Assembly (NCBI GenBank): GCA_016707585.1
Contig: JADJHL010000011.1
Location: 682,001 to 746,000 of the forward strand
DNA: 64,000 bases
Origin: Ignavibacteriales bacterium
GTDB taxonomy: Bacteria > Bacteroidota > Ignavibacteria > Ignavibacteriales > Ignavibacteriaceae
Direction of reading: 5' to 3'
Below are positions 28,335 to 37,700 of the stretch, piece after piece (the first letter of the stretch is position 1; each line of letters begins with the position of its first letter). The notes beneath the pieces were generated by a model. The model worked only from the letters and a program-made list of their open reading frames with translations. It had not been told where the DNA came from and made no database searches. Position numbers and translations under genes: made by a program.

Positions 28335-29889
28335 AAAATTAATCGTCGATGGGAAATCACTAACATTAGATAAAATAGAATTTTTCTTAAAAGAAAATCC
28401 AATTGTTTCTCTATCAAACGATTCTAAAAAAAATGTAATTAAAGCACGCAAGCTTATAGATAAATGGGTAGAAGAAAGCAAAGTAATTTACGGCGTTACA
28501 ACTGGCTTTGGTGAGTTTGCAAATGTTTCAATTTCTAAAAAGGATATTGAAAAGCTCCAGGAAAATTTAATTGTTAGTCACTCAACTGGAGTTGGTGATC
28601 CGCTTCCTCCGTTTATCGTTAAGATAATGATGCTGCTTCGTGTTAATGCACTTGCAAGCGGACATTCAGGAATTCGTCTGGAAACTCTTGAACTATTAAT
28701 TGCGATGATCAACAACAACATCATTCCAGTTATTCCATCACAAGGCTCGGTTGGATCAAGCGGAGATCTTGCGCCTCTATCTCATCTTGTGCTTGCAATG
28801 ATTGGAAAAGGTGAAGCACAGATTTATAAAGATGTGATGAAAGATAATCAGCATAAAGTTAAAGTTTTAAAATCATCTGTTGCACTAAAGAAATTTGGAT
28901 TAACTCCAGTTAAGCTTGCTGCTAAAGAAGGTTTAGCTTTAATTAACGGCACTCAAATGATGACAGCATTTGCATCATACATTTGCATTGAAGCAAAACG
29001 ACTTGAAAAGATTGCAGATATTGCCGGAGCTTTATCTCACGAAACATTACGCGGAACTGATAATGCTTTTGATTTAAGAATACATAAGTTAAGACCATTT
29101 CCCGGACAGATAGCTGTTGCAAAAAATATTCTTGCCATGATTAAAGGAAGTGAGATTCGTGAATCTCACAGAGAAAATGATCCGCGTGTTCAGGATTCAT
29201 ATTCTATACGCTGCATTCCGCAAATTCATGGTGCTTCAAGAGATTCGATAGACTATGTTAGCTCTAGGGTTGAGATAGAGCTTAATTCCGTAAATGATAA
29301 TCCATTAATTTTTCCTGATGATGAAGCCCATCTTGAAGGCGGAAATTTTCATGGCCAACCAATGGCGCTTGCTATGGATTTTATGGCAATTGCACTTTCT
29401 GAGTATGCAAGTGTTTCTGAAAGAAGAACAGAAAGAATGTTAAATGGTTCGCTAAGTAGTTTGCCAAGATTTCTAGCTAAGAACGGCGGACTAAATTCAG
29501 GTTTGATGATTGCACAATACACTTCAGCGGCGTTAGTTTCAGAAAATAAAGTTCTCGCTCATCCGGCTAGTGTGGATTCAATTCCAACTTCTGCTAACCA
29601 GGAAGATCACAATTCAATGGGATCAATCGCAGCCAGGAAATGTTTTCAGATATTGAAAAATGTTCAATCAGTTTTAGCGATAGAAATTCTTACAGCCTGC
29701 CAGGGATTGGAATTCCACAAACCGATGAAACCAGGTTTGGGAAATCAGATTGCATTCAATACAATTCGTAAAAAAGTTCCTTCGTTAGAAAATGATAGGA
29801 TTCTTTATAAAGATATTGAGTGTGTTAAAGAAATGATTTTAAAAAATAATTTGTTAGATGAAATATTGAAGAAAATAATTCTTCAATAA
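28324..29889 (+). CDS. HutH-like MIO ammonia-lyase with Ser-Ser-Gly triad
   Basis: A 521-residue member of the histidine/phenylalanine/tyrosine ammonia-lyase family, which uses a self-made MIO cofactor to remove ammonia from an amino acid. Conserved blocks are the catalytic Tyr loop (YGVTTGFGEF), the SH-type specificity motif (LIVSHSTGVG), VQDSYSIRCIPQ, ELNSVNDNPLIF and IPTSANQEDHNSMG. The cofactor triad, normally Ala-Ser-Gly, reads Ser145-Ser146-Gly147 in GSVGSSGDLAPLSH. The SH motif points to histidine, but no hutU, hutI or hutG is near, so the substrate is left open. It is translationally coupled to hflX and followed 15 bases later by a YciI gene. Confidence 0.9.
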   Translation: MVRKKLIVDGKSLTLDKIEFFLKENPIVSLSNDSKKNVIKARKLIDKWVEESKVIYGVTTGFGEFANVSISKKDIEKLQENLIVSHSTGVGDPLPPFIVKIMMLLRVNALASGHSGIRLETLELLIAMINNNIIPVIPSQGSVGSSGDLAPLSHLVLAMIGKGEAQIYKDVMKDNQHKVKVLKSSVALKKFGLTPVKLAAKEGLALINGTQMMTAFASYICIEAKRLEKIADIAGALSHETLRGTDNAFDLRIHKLRPFPGQIAVAKNILAMIKGSEIRESHRENDPRVQDSYSIRCIPQIHGASRDSIDYVSSRVEIELNSVNDNPLIFPDDEAHLEGGNFHGQPMALAMDFMAIALSEYASVSERRTERMLNGSLSSLPRFLAKNGGLNSGLMIAQYTSAALVSENKVLAHPASVDSIPTSANQEDHNSMGSIAARKCFQILKNVQSVLAIEILTACQGLEFHKPMKPGLGNQIAFNTIRKKVPSLENDRILYKDIECVKEMILKNNLLDEILKKIILQ

Positions 29890-29904
29890 TCAGAGGAGAC
29901 TAGT

Positions 29905-30210
29905 ATGAACAAAACATTTTTATTAACATTTGTCCCAGGTCCAAATTATCAAACTGATAAAAGTTTTCATGATCAACCTTATTGGGAAAATCATTCACGT
30001 TTTGCTGATAAACTTTTTTTGCAGGGAAAGATAACAATGTGCGGACCGCTTACAGATGCTTCAAAAACGCTGGTTGTTGCTTTAGGTAAAAGTGAAAGCT
30101 CAATGCGTAATTTATTTAAAGATGATCCATTCATTAAAAATGGTGTTCTAATTCTTTCTCACGTTGATGAATGGGAACTTCATTTAAATCCTGAGCATAT
30201 TGAAGAGTAA
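29905..30210 (+). CDS. YciI-like (YCII domain) protein
   Basis: A 101-residue ferredoxin-fold protein with a strong ribosome-binding site (GAGGAG). It shows the YCII pattern: LLTFVPGPNY at the first strand, WENHSRFADKLFLQGKITMCGPLTD with the conserved His near the putative active site, then FKDDPFIKNGVLILSHVDEWEL. Biochemical roles of YciI proteins are mostly unknown. Its place between two lyase paralogues suggests a role with them, but this is inference. Confidence 0.8.
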   Translation: MNKTFLLTFVPGPNYQTDKSFHDQPYWENHSRFADKLFLQGKITMCGPLTDASKTLVVALGKSESSMRNLFKDDPFIKNGVLILSHVDEWELHLNPEHIEE

Positions 30211-30219
30211 ACTCCGATC

Positions 30220-30305
30220 GTCATTGCGAATCTTCGACGATGCAATGTAACAGGTGATAATAATTATAATACAGATTGCTTCATCCCTTTGGGATTCGCA
30301 ATGAC
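30220..30305. repeat. 86-bp palindromic element with 12-bp terminal inverted repeats
   Basis: The ends are perfect inverted repeats of 12 bp (GTCATTGCGAAT at 30220 and its complement at 30294-30305). The TCATTGCGA ends and the inner GATTGCTTCATCCC stretch look like the small palindromic elements that are scattered in many environmental genomes. It is non-coding and fills much of the 185-base gap before the second lyase gene. Confidence 0.65.
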
Positions 30306-30395
30306 CATATTAAATAATTCTTGAACTTGATCCTGAACTTCGACTAATCTTTCTTAAATTTAAACATTAAAAAATTTTTATTATTCGGAGAAATT

Positions 30396-31919
30396 ATGTC
30401 AATCATTCTCGATGGATCAAATCTTACAGTAGAAAAATTAGTTAAAATTGCCCGCCTCAAAGAAAAAGTAGAGCTAAGCAGCGAAGCACTTCAACGCATT
30501 AAAACATGTCGAGCAATGCTTGAAGAAAAAATTCAAGCACACGAAATTATGTATGGAGTTAATACCGGTATCGGCGAATTTTCTGAAGTTGTTCTAAACG
30601 ATGATCAGGTAAAAGATTTTCAAAAATATCTTATCTATAATCATTCAGCGGGAATCGGTGATCCAATGCCGATTGAACATGTTCGCGGTGCAATTGCTGG
30701 CAGAATAAATGTTCATGCTCACGGCAACTCTGGCTGCAGACCTGAAATTACATTAACTCTTGTTGAAATGTTAAACAAAGATTGCATTCCGGTTGTTTGC
30801 GAAAAAGGTTCGGTTGGTGCTTGCGGAGATTTAGCTCCAATGTCTCAAATTGCATTGTTGCTAATGGGAGAAGGAGAAGCATTTTTTAATGGAGAAAGAC
30901 TTCCGGGAAATGTTGCTTTTGAAAAGGCTGGAATTAAAATTCCTGGATTACAAGCGCGTGATGGACTTGCAACAATTAACGGATCAAATTTTATTACAGC
31001 AATAAGTGCGTTGCAATTATATGATATTAATCGCTGGTTAAAGCAAGCTGAAATTGCTGCAGCAATGTCTCTCGAAGCACTTCAGGCAAATATGAAACCA
31101 TATGATGTTCGTCTGCATCAGTTGCGAGGATTTTCCGGTGCTATTCGTAGTTCTAAGGCAATTAAAAATTGCGTTGAAGGAAGTGATCTGTTAACGGGAA
31201 AAATAAAACAAAAAGTTCAGGATGCTTATTCGATGCGCTCAACTCCGCAGGTTATTGGTGCTGCACACGATGCGGTTGCTTATGCAAAATCGCAAATTGA
31301 AATAGAACTAAACGGTGTTGGTGATAATCCAATTTTTATTCCGGAAGATAAAATAACTTTAACAGGTGCAAACTTTCAGGGAACACCTGTTTCTCTTCCA
31401 ATGGATATGATTAGTGCCGCTGTTACTATGGTTAGTGTTCTTTCAGAAAGAAGAATGAACAGATTGAATAATCCTGCATTAAGTGTGGGCTTGCCTGCAT
31501 TCTTAACAAAAGGTGCTGGAATGTTTTCCGGTTTGATGTTAAGTCAATATACTGCGGATACATTAATTGTTGAACAAAGAATTTTATCTGCTCCTGCTTC
31601 TGTTCAATCAATTCCTGCTGCAGCGGATCAGGAAGATTTTGTTTCGATGGGAATGAATACTGTTCTTAAGAATCAACAGATTTTGGATAATGCTTATGGT
31701 ATCTTGGGAATAGAATTTATGGCTGCTGCACAGGCTCTTGATTTCCGTGAACATATTCCAGGGAAAGGAGTCGCGAAAGCAAAAGAAGTTATTCGTAAGC
31801 ACGTAGAGTTTTTGGATATTGATCGTCCGCTTTATGCTGATCATAACAAGATGAAAGCACTTGTAAAATCTTGCGAGATACTTGAGGAAGTTGAAAAAAC
31901 TGTTGGCTATTTGGAATAA
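30396..31919 (+). CDS. Aromatic amino acid lyase-like MIO enzyme with Ala-Cys-Gly triad
   Basis: A 507-residue MIO-family lyase or aminomutase, clearly a distant paralogue of the gene at 28324. Conserved blocks include the Tyr loop YGVNTGIGEF, NHSAGIGDPMP, VQDAYSMRSTPQ, ELNGVGDNPIFIP and IPAAADQEDFVSMG. The cofactor triad reads Ala142-Cys143-Gly144 in GSVGACGDLAPMSQ. Cysteine replaces the serine at residue 143, the same number as the MIO serine in the well-known Pseudomonas HAL. Other changes (NH for SH, RST for RC, ANFQG for GNFHG) suggest a substrate other than histidine. Start ATG 30396 with GGAG ahead. Confidence 0.85.
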   Translation: MSIILDGSNLTVEKLVKIARLKEKVELSSEALQRIKTCRAMLEEKIQAHEIMYGVNTGIGEFSEVVLNDDQVKDFQKYLIYNHSAGIGDPMPIEHVRGAIAGRINVHAHGNSGCRPEITLTLVEMLNKDCIPVVCEKGSVGACGDLAPMSQIALLLMGEGEAFFNGERLPGNVAFEKAGIKIPGLQARDGLATINGSNFITAISALQLYDINRWLKQAEIAAAMSLEALQANMKPYDVRLHQLRGFSGAIRSSKAIKNCVEGSDLLTGKIKQKVQDAYSMRSTPQVIGAAHDAVAYAKSQIEIELNGVGDNPIFIPEDKITLTGANFQGTPVSLPMDMISAAVTMVSVLSERRMNRLNNPALSVGLPAFLTKGAGMFSGLMLSQYTADTLIVEQRILSAPASVQSIPAAADQEDFVSMGMNTVLKNQQILDNAYGILGIEFMAAAQALDFREHIPGKGVAKAKEVIRKHVEFLDIDRPLYADHNKMKALVKSCEILEEVEKTVGYLE

Positions 31920-32123
31920 AAAGTTATTTGTAAATCTTCAAACAAAATTTCTGAACAAAAATCTGAAATAGAAAAATTCAGGAAAAATTCACATTAAAAT
32001 TGAGGGGCAACTTGAACAATTAAATATTTGAGGAAGAAAACTCTAATTAAAGAACAAAACTAAAAAAACTCAGATTCTCTAAAACTGATTATCCAATCTA
32101 AAACAACAAAATCATAGAATTGA
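31920..32123 (+). other. Degraded 5' part of the rmuC gene
   Basis: No open frame covers this 200-base stretch, but pieces of coiled-coil coding can be read in shifting frames (SEQKSEIEKFRKN, then KIEGQLEQLN, then NLKQQNHRIEK), in the orientation and place where RmuC proteins have their coiled coil. Several indels would be needed to join them. The usual N-terminal transmembrane helix of RmuC is not found. Confidence 0.5.
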
Positions 32124-33152
32124 AAAATCACAAAGGAATTTGAAAATCTTGCAAACAAAATCTTCGAGGAAAAAGGAAATAAGTTCACTGAACAGAACAA
32201 GGAAAAACTAAGTGAGATATTAAATCCATTAAAAGAAAAAATTTCTGATTTTGAAAAGAAAGTTGAAGAAACAAATAAAGAAAGTATTAAAGGACATGCA
32301 TCGTTAAAAGAACAGCTTCAAATGCTTAAGGAAATGCAGCAAGGTAACCCAGGAAAGAATTTACAAGCGTTAAAAGGACAAAGTAAAACTCAGGGTAATT
32401 GGGGCGAGTTTATTCTTGAAAGTATTCTTGAAAAATCAGGATTTGTTAAAGGAAGAGAATATGTTGTTCAGGAAAGTTTAACTGCTGAATCCGGCAGAAG
32501 ATTTCAACCTGATGTGATTATTAATCTTCCAGAAAATAAAAGCATAATTATTGATTCTAAAGTTTCACTTATTGGTTACGAGAAATTTATCTCAGAGGAA
32601 GATGAGCATCAAAAGCAACTTGGTTTGAGAGAACACATAAATTCTATTCGTTCACACATTAAAAACTTAAGCGGAAAGAATTATCAAAATCTTTATCAGC
32701 TTGAAAGTCTGGATTTTGTTTTAATGTTTATGCCAATCGAACCAGCCTTTGCTTATGCTGTTCAAAGTGATCCTTCACTTTTTAGCGATGCGTTTGAACA
32801 GAATATTGTAATTGTTAGTCCATCAACTTTGCTTGCAACACTTAGAACTATTTCAAGTATATGGCGACAGGAAAGTCAAAATAAAAATGCTTTGGAGATC
32901 GCACGACAAAGCGGCGAGATGCTTGATAAGTTTGCTGCTTTTGTTGATGATTTAATTTCTGTTGGAAAAGGGTTAGTTGGAGCAAAAGATAATTATGATA
33001 AAGCGATGAACAAGCTTACCGAAGGAAGAGGAAATCTTATAAGTCGTTCTGAAAAAATTAAAAAGCTTGGTGCAAAAGCAAGTAAATCTTTACCACCAAA
33101 TATTCTTAATCGTGCTGATATTGATGATGAAAATAATTTACTGGATAACTGA
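32124..33152 (+). CDS. rmuC: DNA recombination protein RmuC, lacking an intact 5' end
   Basis: The conserved RmuC domain is complete: EFENLANKIFEEKGNKF, LKEQLQMLKEMQQ, then the nuclease-like core TQGNWGEFILESILEKSG, GRRFQPDVIINLPENKSIII with IDSKVSLIGYEKF, and DFVLMFMPIEPAF. The first start codon in this frame is ATG 32322, but clear RmuC sequence is open in frame from 32124, so the natural start must lie farther upstream in the degraded stretch. The protein limits DNA inversions and rearrangements in other bacteria. It overlaps the next gene by one base. Confidence 0.8.
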   Translation, partial: KITKEFENLANKIFEEKGNKFTEQNKEKLSEILNPLKEKISDFEKKVEETNKESIKGHASLKEQLQMLKEMQQGNPGKNLQALKGQSKTQGNWGEFILESILEKSGFVKGREYVVQESLTAESGRRFQPDVIINLPENKSIIIDSKVSLIGYEKFISEEDEHQKQLGLREHINSIRSHIKNLSGKNYQNLYQLESLDFVLMFMPIEPAFAYAVQSDPSLFSDAFEQNIVIVSPSTLLATLRTISSIWRQESQNKNALEIARQSGEMLDKFAAFVDDLISVGKGLVGAKDNYDKAMNKLTEGRGNLISRSEKIKKLGAKASKSLPPNILNRADIDDENNLLDN

Positions 33153-33568
33153 TGATTGTTAGACCACCACAAACTCCGGAAGAATTTGAACGATACAGAG
33201 ATTTGAGATGGAGAATTCTCCGCGCTCCGTGGAATCAGCCAAAAGGAAGTGAAGTTGATGAGCTTGAATCCAAAGCATTTCCAATTATGGTTTGTGAAGT
33301 TGATGGAATTCCAGTTGGAGTTGGCAGAGTTCATTTTAATTCTGAAACAGAAGCGCAAATCCGTTCAATGGCTGTTGAAGAAGATTGGAGAGGAAAGGGA
33401 ATCGGTTCAATTGTAATTAAAGAATTAGAAAACTATTGTGGAGCTGATCGGGATCGAACCGACGACCTGTTCGTTGCGAACGAACCGCTCTCCCAACTGA
33501 GCTACAGCCCCGAACACAAAGTTATTTTTTATTCCCCATCTTTTCTATTTCCTCAAACTCTTCTTTAG
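33152..33568 (+). pseudogene. GNAT acetyltransferase cut short at a tRNA gene
   Basis: The first 96 residues are a good GNAT N-terminal region, with the acetyl-CoA motif MAVEEDWRGKGIGSIVIKEL at the expected place. The homologous part ends at ENYC, exactly where the antisense tRNA-Ala begins (33439). The remaining frame to 33568 only reads across the tRNA and the antisense of the EVE gene. The family's last helix-strand unit (usually N-x2-A-x2-Y-E-K-x-G-F) is missing. So this is a 3'-truncated gene, probably not functional. Confidence 0.65.
33439..33511 (-). tRNA. tRNA-Ala (anticodon CGC)
   Basis: A complete 73-base cloverleaf on the minus strand: acceptor GGGGCTG / CAGCTCC, D arm GCTC / GAGC, anticodon stem GTTCG / CGAAC with loop TTCGCAA giving anticodon CGC, and T arm GTCGG / CCGAT around TTCGATC. 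The G3-U70 wobble pair, the identity mark of alanine tRNAs, is present. CCA is not encoded. Confidence 0.93.
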
Positions 33569-33992
33569 TTACAGGCATAACAGATAATCTGTTTCCGCGA
33601 GCTATCAATTTCATCTCCCTTAGTTTCGGATTTGATTTGATTGAATCAAGAGTAACAGGAGTTTTAAATTCTTTTACAAACTTTAGATCAACCATTATCC
33701 ACGTTGGATTTTTGGGATCAGCTTTTGGATCGTAATGATCATTATCAGGATCAAATTGCGTATGATCAGGATAACCTTCTTTTACAACTTCACAAAATCC
33801 CACAACAGCAAGCAAATCTGAGTTACTATGATAGAATAAAACCAAATCACCTTTTTTCAATTCATCACGCAAAAAATTTCTTGCCTGATAATTTCTAACT
33901 CCATCCCAATAAGTTGTTTGATTTTTACTTTTCTTAAGATCATCCAAAGAAAAAACTTCAGGTTCCGATTTAATGAGCCAATATTTTTTCAT
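33522..33992 (-). CDS. EVE-domain protein
   Basis: A 156-residue protein of the EVE (PUA-like/YTH-related) family, which binds modified bases in nucleic acids. It matches over its whole length: KYWLIKSEPEVFSLDDL at the start, WDGVRNYQARNFLRDELKKG, DLVLFYHSNSDLLAVVGFCE and PTWIMVDLKFV. It ends 11 bases before the tRNA-Ala on the same strand. No restriction or modification genes are nearby that would suggest a defence link. Confidence 0.9.
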   Translation of the reverse strand: MKKYWLIKSEPEVFSLDDLKKSKNQTTYWDGVRNYQARNFLRDELKKGDLVLFYHSNSDLLAVVGFCEVVKEGYPDHTQFDPDNDHYDPKADPKNPTWIMVDLKFVKEFKTPVTLDSIKSNPKLREMKLIARGNRLSVMPVTKEEFEEIEKMGNKK

Positions 33993-34077
33993 ATCTAAAC
34001 TCCAAATTTTGGTACTGATTATTCCAGTTAATTTTCTAAATTGCTATTCACTTTATGTGTAAATATATTAAATCATA

Positions 34078-34742
34078 ATGATTATTAAGAAAACAATATT
34101 TCTGTTATTTATCTTTTTTATTCTGTAAACAATTATCCACAAAATGAAACAGGATTTCAAATCGCGCGTCTTAAGTACAGCGGCGGCGGCGATTGGTATA
34201 ACGATCCGTCGGCAGAAGTAAACTTACTTAGGTTTGTTCAGGCGAATACAAATATTAAAGTTAATGCTGAGTATAAATTTGTTGATATATCCAGCGATGA
34301 GATTTTTTCATATCCATTTTTGTTTTTAACCGGACATGGAAATATTGTTCTTTCAACAGATGAAGCTAAAAGATTAAAAACGTACTTAGAAAGTGGCGGC
34401 TTTCTTTACATTGATGATGATTACGGAATGGACAAAGCCATAAGAAGAGAAATGAAAAAAGTTTTTCCGGGAAATGATTTTATTGAAGTTCCTTTTTCTC
34501 ATAAGATATTTAACATCTTTTATAAGTTTGAAAACGGAATACCCAAAACACACGAGCATGATAAAAATGCTCCGCAGACATTTGGAATATTTTTAGGTGA
34601 TCGATTATCAGTTCTTTATACTTTTGAATCAAATCCAAGTGATGGCTGGGCTGATCCGGAAGTTCATAATGATCCCAAAGATAAAAGGGAAGAAGCGCTT
34701 AAGTTTGGTGCTAATATCATTATTTATGCTTTAAGCAAATAA
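34078..34742 (+). CDS. DUF4159 exported protein, split by a frameshift
   Basis: About 221 residues starting at ATG 34078 with a signal peptide (MIIKKTIFLLFIFF). The first frame stops at 34126-34128. Adding one T to the T6 run at 34114-34119 joins it to NNYPQNETGFQIARLKYSGG, and DPSAEVNLLRFVQANTNI, and on to the DUF4159 core (PFLFLTGHGNIVLSTDEAKR, GGFLYIDDDYG, SHKIFNIFYKF). DUF4159 proteins are periplasmic and often go with BatA/DUF4175 genes; here a DUF4175 gene follows 4 bases later. Confidence 0.75.
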
Positions 34743-34746
34743 GAAA

Positions 34747-37700
34747 ATGAACACAAATTTTTACAAAGAAATAATCAGCAAATTAGAATTACTCGTTAAG
34801 AAGGAATACTTTGCGCTTTTGCTGTTCGGGTTATTTGCAGCTTTAATAATCACTATTGGCACATTTACAGTATTCAGTTTTATTGAGTTGATCTCTTATT
34901 TTATTTCAACAATTAGAACCGTTTTATTTTTTGTTTTCTTACTGATTTCAATTGGTGCAATTAGTTATCTAATCATCCTTCCTTTGTTAAAATATTTTAA
35001 TGTAATTGGCGGCCGAAACTACTTTTACTCTGCCAATAAAGTAGGGAAGTATTTTCCTGAAATTAAAGATGATCTCCTCAATGCAATGCAGCTTGTTTCA
35101 TCCGATAAAACAAAAACAATATACTCTCCGGCTTTACTTGATGCAGCGTTTAAAAATGTTTACGAACGAGCAAAACCAATTAAGTTTGAATCAATTGTTG
35201 ATCTAAGTAAAGTAAAAAAACTTGCAAAGTATTTTATTTTGTTATTTGCTTTTTGTGCATTGTTATTTGTGTTTGTTCCAGGATTACAGGCAGCATCAAA
35301 TCGGTTAGTTAATTTCAATCAGGAATTTATTCCGCCAGCAAAATTTTATTTTGAAGTGTATCCCGGCAACGATGAAATAACTAAAGGAGAAAATGTTGAT
35401 TTTGTGGTTGTTATAAAAGGTGAAGTTCCGAAAAAAGTGTTTTTATTAACTCGCGAAGAATCCCAGACAAATTTTGAAGAACACGAACTGCAAAAAGATT
35501 CTTTGGGTGAATATAAATTTTCAATTCAACAGTTAAGATCATCTTTATTCTATTATGCTTCTGCCGAGGATATTCAGAGTGAAGAATATCAAATAAAAGT
35601 AATTGATCGTCCTGTGATTCGTTCGTTAGATGTGAAAGTTATCTCACCATCTTACTCAAACATTCCGGTTCTTGAACAAAAAGATAACGGAAATGTTTCT
35701 GCTTTAGTTGGAAGTAATGTTGAGATAAGTTTACTTACAAATAAAGAATTAAAATCAGCTCATATAGAATTTGAAGATACCACGAAATCGGAATTAAAAG
35801 TACAAGGTAATTTAGTTAAAGGTTCTTTCAGGATTCGAAAAGATAATTCTTACATTATTGTACTTAATGATCTTTCTGATAATAACAATCTTCAACCGGT
35901 TAGATATTATGTTAAAGCTTTGTATGATTCAAATCCTGCTATTGAATTGGTTTATCCAAAACAGGATGTAAGTCTTGCAAATGATAGTCGCGTTCCTATC
36001 GAAGTAAAAGTTAATGATGATTATGGAATTTCAAAACTTAATCTTAATTATAAATTAACTTCATCAAAATATGAGCCTGTTCAAGAAAAGTTTACATCGA
36101 TAGAAATATCAATTGATAAAAAAATAAAAGAGCAAATTCTTGATCACATCTGGAATCTTACTCAACTCAATCCCGCTGTTAATGATGTTTATTCTTTTTA
36201 CCTGGAAGTTTTTGATAATGATAATGTAAGTGGGCCAAAATCTGCAAAGACGCAAATAATTAATGTTCGCGTTCCTTCGCTTGATGAAATATTATCCAAT
36301 GCTGATGAAACACAAGAAAATGTTCAGGATGAAATGCAGGAAACTTTAAAGGAAGCTGAAGAACTGAAAAAAGAATTAGAAAAAATTGATAAAGATTTAA
36401 AGCAGGATAAACAGCAATTAACCTGGGAAGAAAAAGAAAAGATTGAACAGGCTTTGGACAAGTTTGAAAAACTTCAGGATAAAATGGAAAGCGCTAGCGA
36501 GCAGTTAAAACAAATGCAGAATGAACTTCAGCAGAATAATTTACTTTCTGAAGAAACACTTGAAAAGTATATGGAACTTCAGAAGTTGATGGATGAGATG
36601 ACAAGTGATGAGATGAAGAAAGCGATGCAAAAAATGCAGGATGCACTTGAGAAAATGAATCGCAATCAGACTCAAGATGCAATGAATCAAATGAAAATGG
36701 ATGAGGAAAAGTTTAAGAAGAGTATTGAACGAACGATGAATTTGCTAAAGCGGATTCAGATAGAACAAAAAATGGATGAGATGATTAAGCGAACTGAAAA
36801 TCTTGAACAGAAACAAAATGAACTTAGTGAGCAAACAAAACAAAGTGATCAGAATAATCAAAAGCAATCTGATGAATTAAGTAAGAAGCAAGATGAGATT
36901 TCAAAAGAATTGGATCGTTTGCAGGAAAAAATGGATGAGCTTGCTGAAAAGATGAATGAGCTTAAAGATATGCCTAAGGAAGAAATGGAAAAACTTCAAG
37001 AAGAATTTGAAAAACAAAAGAATGAAGAAATGTCTGAAGAAGCTTCAAAAGATTTAAAACAAAATCAGAAACAAAAAGCTCAAAAGAATCAGCAGCAACT
37101 TTCTAAAAATATGCAGAAGATGAAAGAAAGTATGGAGCAAATGCAACAGCAAATGCAGCAGGAAAATCAAATGCAGACTTTTACAGATATGATGCGTATT
37201 CTTGATAATATTTTGTCGTTATCAAAACAGCAGGAAGAACTAAAAAATAAATTGCAGAATGTTGATCCAAATTCATCTCAGTTTGAACAAAATTTACAAA
37301 AGCAAAATGAAATCAAGAAAAATCTTAATAAACTTTTGGATCAGATGTCAGAGTTATCACAAAAAACTTTTGCTATCTCACCTGAAATGGGAAAAGCTCT
37401 TGGCAATGCAAATCAAAAAATGAATCAATCAATGCAATCGATGCAAAATAGAAATGGAAGTATGGCAACGCTTTCGCAAGGTGATGCGATGATGCATTTG
37501 AATGAGGCTGCAAATATGATGAAGAGTTCATTGGAATCGATGATGCAAGGCGGTAGTGGCAGCGGCGGAATGATGTCTTTGATGCAGCAACTTCAAAAAA
37601 TGAGTGGGCAGCAAATGGATTTGAATAATATGACTCAAATGTTACAGCAAATGCAGCAGGGACAGTTATCGCAAGAACAACAAGGGCAAATGCAGCGATT

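Noticed and set aside
29905..31919. Ordinary histidine utilisation operon
   Set aside because: hutU, hutI and hutG are absent and both lyases carry unusual cofactor triads, so a hut label would overstate the evidence.
31920..32123. A separate small gene between the lyase and rmuC
   Set aside because: No frame is open for more than a few dozen codons, and the pieces resemble the RmuC coiled coil.
33440..33568. C-terminal extension of the GNAT protein
   Set aside because: These codons are the antisense of the tRNA-Ala and of the EVE gene and do not resemble any GNAT end.
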